NCBI RefSeq assembly: GCF_032854445.1
Contig: NC_088306.1
Coordinates: forward strand, 3,530,373 to 3,594,372
DNA length: 64,000 nt
Direction of reading: 5' to 3'
From: Liolophura sinensis
Lineage: Eukaryota; Mollusca; Polyplacophora; Chitonida; Chitonidae
Each line of letters starts with the position of its first letter. The first letter of the stretch is position 1. Made by a program: the position numbers and the translations under genes. Of the stretch, positions 9,351-21,027 are shown piece by piece. Below the pieces are notes generated by a model. The model did no database searches, had not been told where the DNA came from, and worked only from the letters and a program-made list of their open reading frames with translations.

Positions 9351-10780
9351 AACTACCGGGCAAAAGAAACGTATAACCTTGTTCAGCACCACAAGAAAGA
9401 GAAAGAAAGACAGACAGTATCAACATGATAAGCATTATATTGCAATAAACCATTTTCCAAGTTCTGTTCAAAAATTCAAAGCCATATGGATATTACACTT
9501 GCTGTCAGGCCGAGTAAAGAAGGCATGGGGTAAATCTGAAAAATTACACAAATGCAAGTAAAGGGACTCCCTTAAAGAGGTGTACCTAATGTCCTATCAT
9601 GTCATAAGACAGATCGTTAGTAGCGTGTGTGAGCACCCATTGCATCAATTAAAGCCAAAATACGTCTCCTCATGGAAGTCGTCAGCCGCCGGATGACGTC
9701 ATCAGGAATTCTGTCCCACTCCTCAAATAAAGCCTGTTCGAGCTGTTGCCTGTTTTGTGGGGGAGGGACGCGTTGTCTCAGACGTCGATCAAGATGATCC
9801 CACAGATGCTCTAAGGGATGCACGAATGGCACCACACAAGGTTCCAATATTTCATCTCGGTATCTTTGGCCAGTCAGATTTCCCTGGATGATGACCAATC
9901 CCGTTCTCACCTGTCCACAAATTCCGCCCCACACAAGCACCCCACCAGCACCAAAAGGGTGGACATTCTGAATGCAGTTTTGTGCCAATCGCTCTCCCCT
10001 GCGTCGATACACACGAATTCGACCATCATTTCTGAAGAGGTTATATCGGCTTTCATCAGTGAACAGCACCCTTTCCCAGTCTCGTCGCTGCCATCGACGT
10101 ACAACTCTTGCCCAACGCAGCCTGTTTTGACGGTGTAGAGGAGTCAATGCCATTCCACGGAAGGGGCGATAGGCTCTGATACCACTCACGCGGAGTCGTC
10201 GTAAGACTGTGCGTCTGCTGATGGGGTGTCCCAGTGCCGTTTCCGCCGTTTCCGCCGTTGACGTCGCCGTCACAAACCGGTTACGCAGGTGGATTGTGCG
10301 GATGTACAGATCTTCACCTGGCGTTGTAACACTTGACCTGCCCGATCTTGGACGATCTTGTGTGCTGCCTGTTAGGCGGTAACGACCCAACAGTCTGCTG
10401 ATGGTGGCTTGACTGCAATTGAATGTTCTGCAATGTGGTGTTGGCTGGCCCCCATGTCGGCCATACCAGTGGCTCTATCACGTTCTGCTTGTGTGAGTCT
10501 CGGCATCTCTTAGATGTTTTTTATGGTATTGCACCCTTACCATGTGCTACATCGGTATTTATACGGCGGTCATTATCGAGAATTTTCAACAGGGCCCGAA
10601 CCTCTGTTTTTCCGATTTTTCATGATGTCTTACACCAATTTCAATGAATCTCGTTAAAAAGTTACGTGTATACAGGGTGCTTATGTGCAAACGTATTCGC
10701 ACAACGTTCAAACTTATTCAACTTATTTTTCCATAAAAAAACTGCATTTAAAAGCTATACGTTTCTTTTGCCCGGTAGTT
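9351..10780 (-). mobile_element. Tc1/mariner-type DNA transposon, inactive copy
   Basis: Terminal inverted repeats are visible: aactaccgggcaaaagaaac followed by gtata at 9351-9375 and its exact complement at 10756-10780. Both ends are flanked by TA (9349-9350 and 10781-10782), the insertion target of this superfamily. The enclosed transposase is on the minus strand and is damaged. Total length is about 1.43 kb, in the usual range for Tc1 elements. The repeat arms outside the 25-bp identical core are not similar. Confidence 0.88.
9617..10506 (-). pseudogene. Tc1-type transposase, frameshifted and internally deleted
   Basis: The N-terminus (MPRLTQAERDRATGM) starts at 10506. A single-base frameshift near 10425-10415 moves translation into the long frame that begins in the DNA-binding region (SRLLGRYRLTG) and continues with the RP-RSGR linker. 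Helix-turn-helix residues, the R-R-T-V-x-R-R-L motif and the first catalytic-block aspartate (LFTDESRYNLF) are present. The block normally carrying the second aspartate, and the sequence leading to the third acidic residue, is deleted: the protein jumps from RDEILEPCVVPFV to HPLEHLWDHLDRR. Two of the expected DDE residues are therefore missing or displaced, so the enzyme cannot be active. Confidence 0.88.
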
Positions 10781-10959
10781 TATAACTGTATCTGGCTAAA
10801 TGCACAACTTTGGCTATTAAACAATTTAGAGCAAGATTCTCTTTAGTTTTCATAAATAACATAAAGTAAGAAAGTATTTAAAATTATATTTGACGTTTTG
10901 AAATTTTCTGTCGATCAAAGAAGGCCTTCTAAAAATTAAAAAATATTGCGAAAGATTCG

Positions 10960-11528
10960 GCTGTGGTTGCCAGATATAAGTGGGGGCCCCACTCCACTGT
11001 GGTTGCCAGATATAAGTCGCGGCCCCACTCCACTGTGGTTGTCAGATATAAGTGGGGGCCCCACTCGGCTATGGTTGCCAGATATAAGTCGGGGCCCCAC
11101 TCGACCGTGGTTGCCAGACATAAGTCGGAGCCCCACTCGACCGTGGTTGCCAGATATGTCGGGATCCCACTCGACTGTGGTTACCAGATATAAGTCGGGG
11201 TCCCACTCGACTGTGGTTACCAGATATAAGTCGGGGCCCCACTCGACTGTGGTTGCCAGATATAAGTCGGGGCCCCACTCGACTGTGGTTACCAGATATA
11301 AGTCAGGGCCCCACTCGACTGTGGTTGCCAGATATAAGTCGGCGTCCCACTCGACTGTGGTTGCCAGATATAAGTCGGGGTCCCACTCGACTGTGGTTAC
11401 CAGATATAAGTCGGGGCCCTACTCGACTGTGGTTGCCAGATATAAGTCGGGGTCCCACTCGACTGTGGTTGCCAGATATAAGTCGGGGCCCCACTCGACT
11501 GTGGTTGCCAGATATAAGTCGGGCCCCC
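10960..11528. repeat. 36-bp minisatellite, about 16 copies
   Basis: Unit: actcgactgtggttgccaga, then tataagtcggggcccc. Because the unit is 36 bp and lacks stop codons in several frames, 12-residue periodic open frames appear on both strands (for example W-L-P-D-I-S-R-G-P-T-R-L). This is a property of the repeat, not evidence of a protein. Confidence 0.95.
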
Positions 11529-11799
11529 TGTTACACTTGCATGGAATCTCAACTCCTAAACTCAGCACACCAATTAACTTTGAATGTGTGCTGAAGAAAA
11601 CGTCTATGGCAATCTAAGTTTACAGAACCAGCTGGGCCTAATCGGCCCCTTAATCCTCGCCTATTACGCTGATTTCACCTTTTAAAACTTTCCTTTTCAG
11701 AATGAGACTTTTACAGCTTTAACCCATCTCTCAATGCTCCGGGCTTTAATCTTAATAATTATCTTATTCTACTACAAAGTGAATTACAATCTAGTGTCC

Positions 11800-11935
11800 T
11801 TGCTGGCTTTCTCTCCGTCGGAAGGTCTTGCAGCAACCTGCGGGTGGTCGTGTGTTTTTCGTCATCGCCGTCGAATAAGTGAAATATTCTTGAGCACGGC
11901 GTAAAAAACCATCCAATTAAATCAAATAAAGAAAT
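11800..11935 (+). repeat. SINE, central and tail part
   Basis: Contains gctggctttctctccgtcgg, gaaggtcttgcagcaacctgcgggtggtcgtg and the tail gtgaaatattcttgagcacggcgtaaaa followed by an AAT-rich end. Confidence 0.85.
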
Positions 11936-12690
11936 AATCTAGTGTCAACTTAAGTATACACCCAATAAATTCATCTGTTAATTTTAAAAATGCCTGCTGC
12001 CTGAGTGATGCTAGAATGCAATCTGTTCTTGCAGCAGATTGTTTTCTTAAATATAATACACATACTCTATTGAATCTTTTATGAACATTATATTATAACA
12101 GGATAATATGTTGAGTATGTCAGAATACTTTTTAACGCTTTTTGTTATAATTAAGAGATTAATTTTTTGAGTGTAATGCCGGGTTTAAATTCTGTCGCAC
12201 TTTTAAACAACAGCCGTGATGGGCCGATATCGCTTGGTACATGTGTGTTTGTTTCGTATGTCATATAACTTTCCATATATCAACAAAACTAAAACCTGGG
12301 ATAAACAAGATTGTAAAATTCTTACCTTCAGACAGTTCGATTTTCGTGGAAACTTTGAAGAGAACTAACTGGCAATTTGGCAGCTCGTATCTAGGAGATG
12401 CTCTGTGTAGACTGTACATGTATACTAGCTGCACGCATATCCCTGTATACTAGGGATGCTGGGTACTTGCTCAAGGCGGGAAAATCTGCACATGCTGGCT
12501 GGGACAGAATTTTAAAACATTTAAACAATAATTTTAGGATGTTGGCAGTGAACTGAAGGCGTTACTCAAATTACTTTTTCATTTAGTTTATTACACAGAT
12601 GAACAGAACAGGCTTTAAAAATATTTTATTCCAAGAATGATTTTATTACTAGATTTTGATTTACAAAAATAATAAGCCAGATAATGAAGC
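11936..12690. other. AT-rich non-coding sequence
   Basis: No domain-bearing frame, RNA gene or repeat recognised. A short frame at 12241-12453 has no recognisable features. Confidence 0.5.
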
Positions 12691-12694
12691 AACA

Positions 12695-13275
12695 GTCATC
12701 AGTGACCTTTGTGCCTGACAATGAAGTGACATTCACCTCTGACCTTTGTGCCTAATAATGAAGTAACAGTCATCTGTGACCTTTGTGCCTGTGACCTTTG
12801 TGTATGATAATGAAGTAACTTGTGCCTGTGACCTTTGCGTATGATAATGAAGTAACTTTCACCTGCGACCTGTGTGCCTGATAATGAAGTAACATTCACC
12901 TATGACCTTTGTGCCTGTGACCTTTGTGCCTGATAATGAAGTAACATTCACCTATGACCTTTGTGCCTGTGACCTTTGTGCCTGATAATGAAGTAACATT
13001 CACCCGTGACCTTTGTGCCTGATAATGAAGTAACATTCACCTGTGACCTTTGTGCCTGATTATGAAGCAACAGTCATCAGTGACCTTTGTGCCTGACAAT
13101 GAAGTAACATTCACCTCTGACCTTTGTGCCTAATAATGAAGTAACAGTCATGTGTGACCTTTGTGCCTAATAATGAAGTCACATTCACCTTTGAGCTCTG
13201 TGCCTGATGGTGAAGTAACAGTCACCTGTGAGCTCTGTGCCCGATAATGAAGTAACATTCACCTGTGACCTTGAA
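12695..13275. repeat. 37-bp minisatellite with a 15-bp sub-unit
   Basis: Unit: tgataatgaagtaacattca then cctgtgacctttgtgcc. In several copies the segment tgtgacctttgtgcc is itself duplicated, giving 52-bp variants. Substitutions increase toward 13200. Confidence 0.9.
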
Positions 13276-15460
13276 CGATTAATATCCGCTTTAGATTCGA
13301 ATATATAGAACCAAAAATGTAGTCAGGCATGACTTTCTTTATCTGTGGAATGTTTGTCTTTAATTGTACGTTGATACATTACCTTAGAAGTAAATAAAAT
13401 TTTAATATTTACAGACATTTCGAACACTTAAATGTCCATTAGTTTATCTTTGGGGTAATATTCATTTTGGCCCAAGGGGTGTGTCATTTTGCCCCGCCAT
13501 ATGGGGCAAAATGGATCATTTACTGAACTTTTTTCCGCATTCTAATGAAAATATTTAAGTCAAATACAATTTCTTGAGGATTATTTGAAAGATAATGTGT
13601 GAGAGATCTTCAAAACATTCATTTGGAGTTAGGCTTACCAGGGGCGTAGGAAGCAATTTCAAAGTGGAGGGGGGAGGTGGGTGGGGGCAACAGTCCAGCA
13701 AAAAATGCGAGGGTTCAGGGGCAACCAAAGCCCGGGAACCTCTGAACGAGTTACATCGCCTTAGAGACGATATGCCGTATCTTAGATATGCCAATTGCGG
13801 TGTTATTGACTATTTAAGCCTGCCTGAAAAAAAATGAAATAGACGTTTAGCTCAATTGTTGACGCTTTTGCCTGGAGAACCACGGGTCAACAAAGAACAT
13901 TGTAACAATTTATCCAAAATTCAACATTAAATTTATGCATGTCGGAGATAGGTTGGTGTAGATTGACTAATACAAGCATTTAACTCGTATAGAGGAGAAT
14001 CGGTGGAAAGAAATATCCATGTTTTTACTGGGCCTTGGTGGTAAACTTGCCGGCCTGTTTGCGCTGGCTTGCTTTCGATTGAAATCAATGTCATTCACAT
14101 GTATACATACACTTTTTGATCAGGCTTTTGGCTCAGAAAAAAGCCGTGCGTCTAATTTAGAGGAATTGTCAGTAACGCGCCAAAGTGAGTGGTTACAACG
14201 GTTACTTATCTTTCTTTCAATGATGAATCTTGCAACCCGTCCAAAGCGAAATGATCTTGGAATGACGATAAACCATAATGAAATAAATAACTCAACACCG
14301 ATGAGTGCATATAATGTACAAATATATTAATTATTCTGTTCTTTGGGCTGAATAGAACTGCAACTTCATCGCATTGAAACACAGTCGCTAAATCAGAAAA
14401 AAAGATTGTGTTTGGAGACAAATGAGTCCACTTTTTGTCAGATTAAACTGTAGATGATTTGTCCTTCCATGGGAGAATTGTATATATTAATATATGCTAC
14501 TTCTATATGTGTACTGAATGTTGAAACAAGCAAACCTACATAAACCTATGTAATTTTGGCACATTATCGGTTTGGAAAAATATAACTTCGTGACACTGTA
14601 TCGTGTGATCTGGAAAAGCAAAATCTTTGAGAAATAATCAAAATTCACAACTTTACGACAAAATATAAAACCGACGTTGCAGAAAAATTTTTATTAAAAA
14701 AAGACCAGTATTTCAGTACATGTGGCATGAACATTTGTACTTCAAAAACCGCCTATGCTAAGTAGCTCTCATGAATAGAAAGGAAAACAATAAAATGAAC
14801 TACATGTATATGTCAATCTCCATGAAAAACGTCCAGTTGGTTGGATTTATTTTAAAGACTATTTTGAGCGGAGCAAAACGCAACAGAAAAATTGCATTCT
14901 ATGTAGACGTATACGTTAGACACAATAGGTGCCAGCGCACAGCACGTTTCTGTCATGTAAATATATTTATTCAAAACTACATAAAGCAGCAGTTATAAAT
15001 GTGTTGTTAGACCGATCCTCATTGCAAACTACTTTGAGGAAAGAAAACCGATCCTGACGTCATTTACTCTTATGAGCCACTATATAAAACAATATTTCAA
15101 ATGCATTTTACTCGGTTAAAAACAATCCTAAAATAAATCCAAACATTTTCTTCAACAGTTTTGCGTGGAGTTTTGTCAGACATTCATACTTCATGCTGAT
15201 ATTTTTTGCTTTAAACTAACGACCGCCCAAGCATTGTTAAGCAGGCTAAACTTATTAAAACGATTACGAAATAACACACACCACCACTGTCTTTAGATCT
15301 ACAAAATATCCAGTATGTAATATACGTATATGTAAAGATATGCTTCCACCCCACCCCGGCTTCCTACGCCCTTGCTTACACTGCTTACAATTAATGTAAA
15401 ATTTAGAGGTTCGAAAGTAAGCCTTTCCCACAGAAGTTTTGTGAAACGTACTCTTGGGGG
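13276..15460. other. Non-coding sequence
   Basis: Mostly AT-rich unique sequence. A G-rich tract (about 13660-13690) lies in a segment resembling repeat DNA (caggggcgtaggaagcaatt). A distantly similar complement, cttcctacgccc, occurs at 15360, so both may be copies of one dispersed repeat. A 103-codon frame at 14019-14330 begins with a hydrophobic stretch (FLLGLGGKLAGLFALACF), but nothing else supports it as a gene. Confidence 0.4.
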
Positions 15461-15464
15461 ATTG

Positions 15465-15545
15465 GTTGCGCCTAGGTAGTCTAGTGGTTGAAAATGCTTG
15501 ACTTTCAATCGCTAGGGAAAACCAGGTACCGGTAGGCCTAATTCA
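15465..15545 (+). repeat. tRNA-like SINE head
   Basis: Reads gcctaggtagtctagtggtt then gaaaatgcttgactttcaatcgc, an Asp/Glu-type tRNA box A region with anticodon-arm-like sequence. The second half (accaggtaccggtaggccta) is not a good T arm. It is therefore a SINE head or tRNA relic, not a functional tRNA. Confidence 0.5.
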
Positions 15546-16930
15546 GCCTCACGTAAGGGGTTAAAAACCGGCCGTGAACCGGGGATTTGTAGAACAATCC
15601 ACCTTAATTGTTTGTGGGGCCTTTGTGATATTAATCAATCGAAGACGCTCGTGTGGCCGTTTCGCACTCTAAAGATTGTTTAAGATCTCAATGCGCAAAT
15701 CTCTACGTCTAGGCAATGTGAAGGGAATCAAAATGCTTGCTTTTAATAGCACCAAACGAATATCTAATGAGAGATGTCTGCTTTGGTCCGCGTTCATGAG
15801 CCTCGTTTTGACAGGCATATCATTAATGACAGCTGGACGATTTCAGATGTTGACAGCGGCATCAAAAAGGATGAAAAATTGTGAAGAAATGACTCTTTGT
15901 GAAAAACTGTAATATTGACAAGAAATTTGTAAGTATATCGTGGATCTGTGTATTGCAACTGGACGTGATTGGTGCTGTTTGAATGACGTTTGAAGTAGAG
16001 AGTGGAAATCTTGAAGCAGGCAGAGACAGGGAGCATTATATGGTGACTAGATTTCGTTATATAATATCAAGCGGTCAAGCAGATGAGAGAAGTTTTTGTT
16101 TGTGCTACAGCTTGAGTCGTCGCAGTCGTTGCTGTTGTGGATGCCTTCATTGTGGTGTGTAATGTTGAATAATTATTTGAATAATTGTGAACTGATAAAC
16201 CAACGTCAAGGGAAATCTCTGAATCGGACACGGGTACAGTCCGTCAGAGTAGTCTCCCTCTACAAGACATGAATCGGCCAAAGTATGGAATTCATTCTCT
16301 TCACTTTCTTTAACGCACTAGAGAAAAAAAAAGGTGTATATTCAGTTCTTTTGTACCTATGCCAAATTCTTTTACACATACTTACAGTCGTTTTGTACAT
16401 AATGTGATAATCTTATGTAAATATCTTCACATGAAAATTTATTTACATCAGCAAAACACTTCAGCATATGTATTTAATAAAAAACCTGTGCATGTGTATT
16501 AACAAACTTAAAATTTTAGACATATGTAAATTTCTGAGAATGGCATTAAACAATAATCCAATAAATGAAGAAAAGAAAAAAAATCAGCATGACCATTTAA
16601 TGTTGAAAGGATGATTTTTGTTTTGTGAACAAATACTGGCAATATAACCCATGGAGTGAGATGCAAATGTACCCGAGAGCAAGGAAAATCATGTGATCTC
16701 TTTAATGGGCAACTTGTAAAACTCCTTCCCGCCTGTATCAAGACGGTCCAAAGCTGGGAACTCATTTGTTGTTTCCTTTATTTTGTCACAATTGTTGGTG
16801 CCCATAAAACATATATGAAGTACACATGTACTACAACATCACAGAAGAAAACGATATGTACTACTATCCTTTGGACCTTCTGTATAGCTCCTCCTCGAGT
16901 CTCCCTTTATTTATCAGTTTTTCTGTGTTT
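15546..16930. other. Non-coding sequence upstream of zinc-finger paralogue 2
   Basis: Should contain the promoter and any non-coding first exon of the gene whose first recognised coding exon begins at 16935. I could not place a TATA box or first exon with confidence. The final 35 bp form a T-rich tract leading to the acceptor ctgtgtttacag. Confidence 0.45.
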
Positions 16931-16943
16931 ACAGAAACTCAGT

Positions 16944-19900
16944 ATGCTGAATGTTGCTACTCAGACCAAGTCAGTGGAGGTTGAAGTTGATCTGGTACAT
17001 GCTGTGGAATGTTCTGAGGTGAACAGAAAAAAGGCGGAATCAGATCAGCTACATGTAGGTATTCTACTAACTTGGACCTCTTTTAAGAGCTTTTGGACTC
17101 GATTCTGAAAGCAAAATCCAATCTTTGCTATGTCTGTGGTTTGGCTTTCAAGTAAATTCCTTACAGAAGAACTGCAGGATAAAATTCAGCAATGTTACTG
17201 CAGAAATGACGCCTTGATACCATACGTGATACCTTTGAGTACAAAGCCCCAGTATATCAAAATGAAAAAGAACTGAAATTTCCCTCTCTCAAGACGTTAC
17301 AAGCATAATGATGAGGTCATGCAGTCATGTTATGAATATTGTTAAAGTGCATGTTCTAATGTCGTGTGGCCGCTGTTGGGAACAAACACTTGTGGAATTG
17401 AAGCCCATATCGCTGAAATTGTGATACATTACATGGTATACATGAGACTGTTTTGGTGGATTTTTTAACCTGTTTCAGTCAGCTGTGCTTTTAAAAGACA
17501 GAATACTGTTGAGTCCAAATTGGGTCAGAACACATGAAGGATTGTGTTATCGGGTTCATAATGAGTACTGATGTCTGTGCAGCACTTTGTTTTATACTCC
17601 AATTACACAGAAAGATATGTTTAAAACTTTTCTGATGACAGTCCAATAACCTGGCAATACAGGACAAAGTCAGACTGATGACAAATCTTACTGCGAAGAA
17701 TACAGCTGAGGGGCAGTTTAATGTAGACCAGATGCTCCATCAGGAGGAAATGGACACCAAGCTCCAGTATTACTCTGTAAAGTCTGAAGGTATGGATGTA
17801 AGTGTTTTGAAAATTTAGTTTTTTGGGGGCTATTCATTGCTGATAGTTGTTTACATCTCATCAAATCTTGGTTCTCTTCTAATGTTGGCAATTGAAACAG
17901 TAGAAATTACATTATTTTCAAAAGCCTGAGATGTTTTAAAACAGAGAAAATGATACAGCAAACATATTAAATATCATCAAAGAAGTTTAATTTAATTTAA
18001 AATTTTATTATTAAAAACATGGTACATTTTCAACGATGAAGAATACCTGTATTTACTGGTGTTTTTTTATATTTTTACAGGACACCCTATTAGTTTACCT
18101 GATCAGCGTCCAGATCTCCAGACTTCCTCACAAAGCTCACCTTGTTCTACCATGACATTTAAGGAGGAACCATTTACAGCTGACAATAAAGGCTGTCATC
18201 AGCGTCCAGATATCCAGACTCCCTCACAATGCTCTCCTTGTTCTACCATGACATTTAAGGAGGAACCATTATTTACAGCTGACAATAAAGGCTGTCATCA
18301 GCGTCCAGATATCCAGACTTCCTCACAATGCTCTCCTTGTTCTACCATGACATTTAAGGAGGAACCATTATTTACAGCTGACAATAAAGGCTGTGATCAG
18401 CGTCCAGATATCCAGACTTCCTCACAATGCTCTCCTTGTTCTACCATGACATTTAAGGAGGAACCATTATTTACAGCTGACAATAAAGGCTGTGATCAGC
18501 GTCCAGATATCCAGACTTCCTCACAATGCTCTCCTTGTTCTACCATGACATTTAAGGAGGAACCATTATTTACAGCTGACAATAAAGGCTGTGATCAGCG
18601 TCCAGATCTCCAGACTTCCTCACAATGCTCTCCTTGTTCTACCATGATATTTAAGGAGGAACCATTATTTACAGCTGACAATAAAGGCTGTGATCAGCGT
18701 CCAGATCTCCAGACTTCCTCACTAATCTCGTCTTGTTCTGGTGTGACAACTGAGGAGGAAACAGTGATTATAACTGATGAGAATGGCTATATCATCGACA
18801 GACTTACTATGACATCACACTCTTCCTCCAGTGGTGACAACAGCAGAAATTTAACTGAAGAAACTTGTGGTACATCACAGAGCAGAGAGACCAGGCTGTG
18901 CAACGAAGGGTATTATCCGTGTGACAGAATAGAGAAACCATTTAGATGTAGCTGGTGTGATTACAGATGTAATGAGGAGAGTACCCTAAATTTACACATC
19001 AGAATTCACACAGGGGAGAAGGAGTTTAAATGTACCTGGTGTGATTACAGTTGCAACTATAAAAGTACTCTGGTTATCCATATGAGAGCTCACACTGGAG
19101 AGAAACCGTTCAAATGTACCAGGTGTGATTACAAATGCAGGGATCACAGTGCTTTAGCTAAGCACAATAGAACGCACACAGGAGAGAAACCGTACAGATG
19201 TACTTGGTGTGATTACAGGTGTAAAGATAAGAGTAATTTACTGGTACACAACAGAACTCACACAGGGGAGAAACCCTTTACGTGTACCTGGTGTGACTAC
19301 AGATGCAATTTAAGCGGAACGTTAATTGCTCACATCAGAACGCACACTGGAGAGAAACCGTTTGAATGTACCTGGTGTGATTACAGATGCAAGACCAAAA
19401 GTATTTTAGGTAAACACATCAGAACACACACTGGGGAGAAACCATTTAAATGTTCTTGGTGCAATTACAGATGCAACACGAACGGTATTCTAGTTGTACA
19501 TATAAGAACTCACACTGGAGAGAAACCATTTAAATGTGGTCAGTGTGAATACAGATGCAAGGATCAGAGTGCTTTAGCTAAGCACAATAGAACTCACACA
19601 GGAGCGAAACCGTATAAATGTACCTTGTGTGATTACCGATGCAAGGGGCAAAATGCTTTAGCTAAGCACAATAGAACTCACACAGGAGCGAAACCGTATA
19701 AATGTACCTTGTGTGATTACCGATGCAAGGGGCAAAATGCTTTAGTAAAGCACAATAGAACTCACACAGGAGCGAAACCGTATAAATGTACCTTGTGTGA
19801 TTACCGATGCAAGGGGCAAAATGCTTTAGTAAAGCACAGCAGAACTCACACAGGAGCGAAACCGTATAAATGTACCTTGTGTGATTACCGATGCAAGGGT

Positions 19901-20095
19901 CAAAATGCTTTAGTAAAGCACAGCAGAACTCACACAGGAGCGAAACCGTATAAATGTACCTTGTGTGATTACCGATGCAAGGGGCAAAATGCTTTAGTTA
20001 AGCACAATAAAACTCATTGTAGAGATAATTCGTGTGTGTATAAAGGAAAACGTCGCAGAAAAGTGAAGCCCAAGACTGTCAAAAACTGTGTCTAA
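16944..20095 (+). CDS. C2H2 zinc-finger protein with 33-residue N-terminal repeats (paralogue 2)
   Basis: Three exons join cleanly: 16935-17054 (coding from ATG 16944), 17663-17789 and 18081-20095. Splice sites are tttacag|AAA, CAT|gtaggt (phase 0), caatacag|GAC, GAAG|gtatgg (phase 1) and tttttacag|GA. The product is about 750 residues. Residues 1-79 contain an acidic, Lys/Glu-rich region with FNVDQMLHQEEMDT, homologous to paralogue 1. Residues about 82-300 hold six 33-residue repeats (M-T-F-K-E-E-P-L-F-T-A-D-N-K-G-C) and a diverged seventh (TEEETVIITDENGYIIDRL), followed by a Ser-rich spacer. Residues about 367-729 are 13 C2H2 fingers (C-x2-C-x12-H-x3-H, mostly CDYRC). The last five are almost identical and use TGAKPYKC linkers. 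A basic tail (KGKRRRKVKPKTVKN) looks like a nuclear localisation signal. Expected role: nuclear DNA-binding regulator, target unknown. An additional upstream non-coding exon is likely because 16935 is an acceptor. Confidence 0.9.
17055..17662 (+). other. Phase-0 intron of zinc-finger paralogue 2
   Basis: Donor CAT|GTAGGT, acceptor CAATACAG. The frame is open and continuous across the junction (QLH then DKVRLM). No repeat seen inside. Confidence 0.7.
17790..18080 (+). other. Phase-1 intron of zinc-finger paralogue 2
   Basis: Donor GAAG|GTATGG and acceptor ATTTTTACAG. Joining makes codon GGA and leads into HPISLPDQRPDLQ. Same position and phase as the intron of paralogue 1, supporting common descent by gene duplication. 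Confidence 0.8.
18088..18740 (+). repeat. 99-bp coding tandem array (6-7 units)
   Basis: Encodes the 33-residue module of paralogue 2. The units are far more alike than those of paralogue 1, several differing by one or two bases only (gatatcc/gatctcc, catcagc/gatcagc). This points to recent amplification or homogenisation. The first unit lacks one codon (Leu of PLF). Confidence 0.93.
19610..20022 (+). repeat. 84-bp coding tandem array (last five fingers)
   Basis: Five consecutive 84-bp units each encode one finger (CTLCDYRCKGQNAL-V/A-KH) plus linker. They differ only at gct/gta, aat/agc and ggg/ggt positions. Presumed base-contacting helix positions are the same in all five. Confidence 0.9.
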
Positions 20096-20450
20096 AAATG
20101 TTTGTATTTTGTGAAAAAAATTTTTTGACTGAATTAAATCAGCAATCTTCAAGGCCAGGTCTTTCTTCCATCTTTAACTTCATGTTTTTTTTGGTTTCAT
20201 TTCCTTTTTAAATGTACCAAACTAAACCCACGTAAGAGATGTATGCTGATGTATTTAGTTACATGCAGCCGAAAGACCATTACACAGTGTTGTGGAACAT
20301 GTAAATCATCGGACAGTACTTAAAATTTTTGGTAATTAAATCGTATATATTTCTTTTATAACTGATCAAATTTAAATTTTGCTCCTAGGCAAAGGATGGT
20401 TTTTGCTGTTTTCTTTTATAAAATAGAGTAAATTTAATGAAACGCCGTGT
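20096..20450. other. 3' flank of zinc-finger paralogue 2
   Basis: No gene. An aattaaa at about 20130 and another at about 20335 could serve as weak polyadenylation signals. No canonical aataaa is close to the stop codon. Confidence 0.4.
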
Positions 20451-20454
20451 TCAA

Positions 20455-21005
20455 GCCGGGGCACCCTCTCCTCTCTTGGGTTTGGTCGGATAAGGATAGA
20501 TGGGATATGGTGGGTTTGGTTGGATAAGGATAGATTGGATATGGTGGGTTTGGTCGGATAAGGATAGATAGGATATGGTGGGTTTGGTCGGATAAGGATA
20601 GATAGGATATGGTGGGTTTGGTCGGATAAGGATAGATGGGATATGGTGGGTTTGGTCGGATAAGGATAGATAGGATATGGTGGGTTTGGTCGGATAAGGA
20701 TAGATAGGATATGGTGGGTTTGGTTGGATAAGGATAGATAGGATATGGTGGGTTTGGTCGGATAAGGATAGATGGGATATGGTGGGTTTGGTCGGATGTG
20801 GATAGATGGGATATGGTGGGTTTGGTCGGGTAAGGATAGATAGGATATGGTGGGTTTGGTCGGATAAGGATAGATAGGATATGGTGGGTTTGGTCGGATA
20901 AGGATAGATGGGATATGGTGGGTTTGGTCGGATAAGGATAGATAGGATATGGTGGGTTTGGTCGGATCAGGATAGATGGGATATGGTGGGTTTGGTTGGA
21001 TAAGA
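20455..21005. repeat. 34-bp minisatellite, about 16 copies
   Basis: Unit: gggtttggtcggataaggat then agataggatatggt. The minus strand is open for 250 codons with periodic Tyr/Pro-rich peptides (P-P-Y-P-I-Y-P-Y-P-T-K-P), a consequence of a stop-free repeat. Because 34 is not a multiple of three, all three minus frames are stop-free. I do not call a gene. Confidence 0.95.
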
Positions 21006-21027
21006 ATGGATGCTATGGAACGTTTGA

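Noticed and set aside
9818..10138. 106-codon plus-strand frame at 9.8-10.1 kb
   Set aside because: Antisense shadow of the Tc1-type transposase.
10946..11617. 223-codon plus-strand protein with 12-residue repeats
   Set aside because: Stop-free 36-bp repeat opens several frames on both strands simultaneously.
15465..15545. Functional tRNA gene
   Set aside because: Only the 5' half resembles a tRNA; no proper T arm, acceptor stem pairing or terminator.
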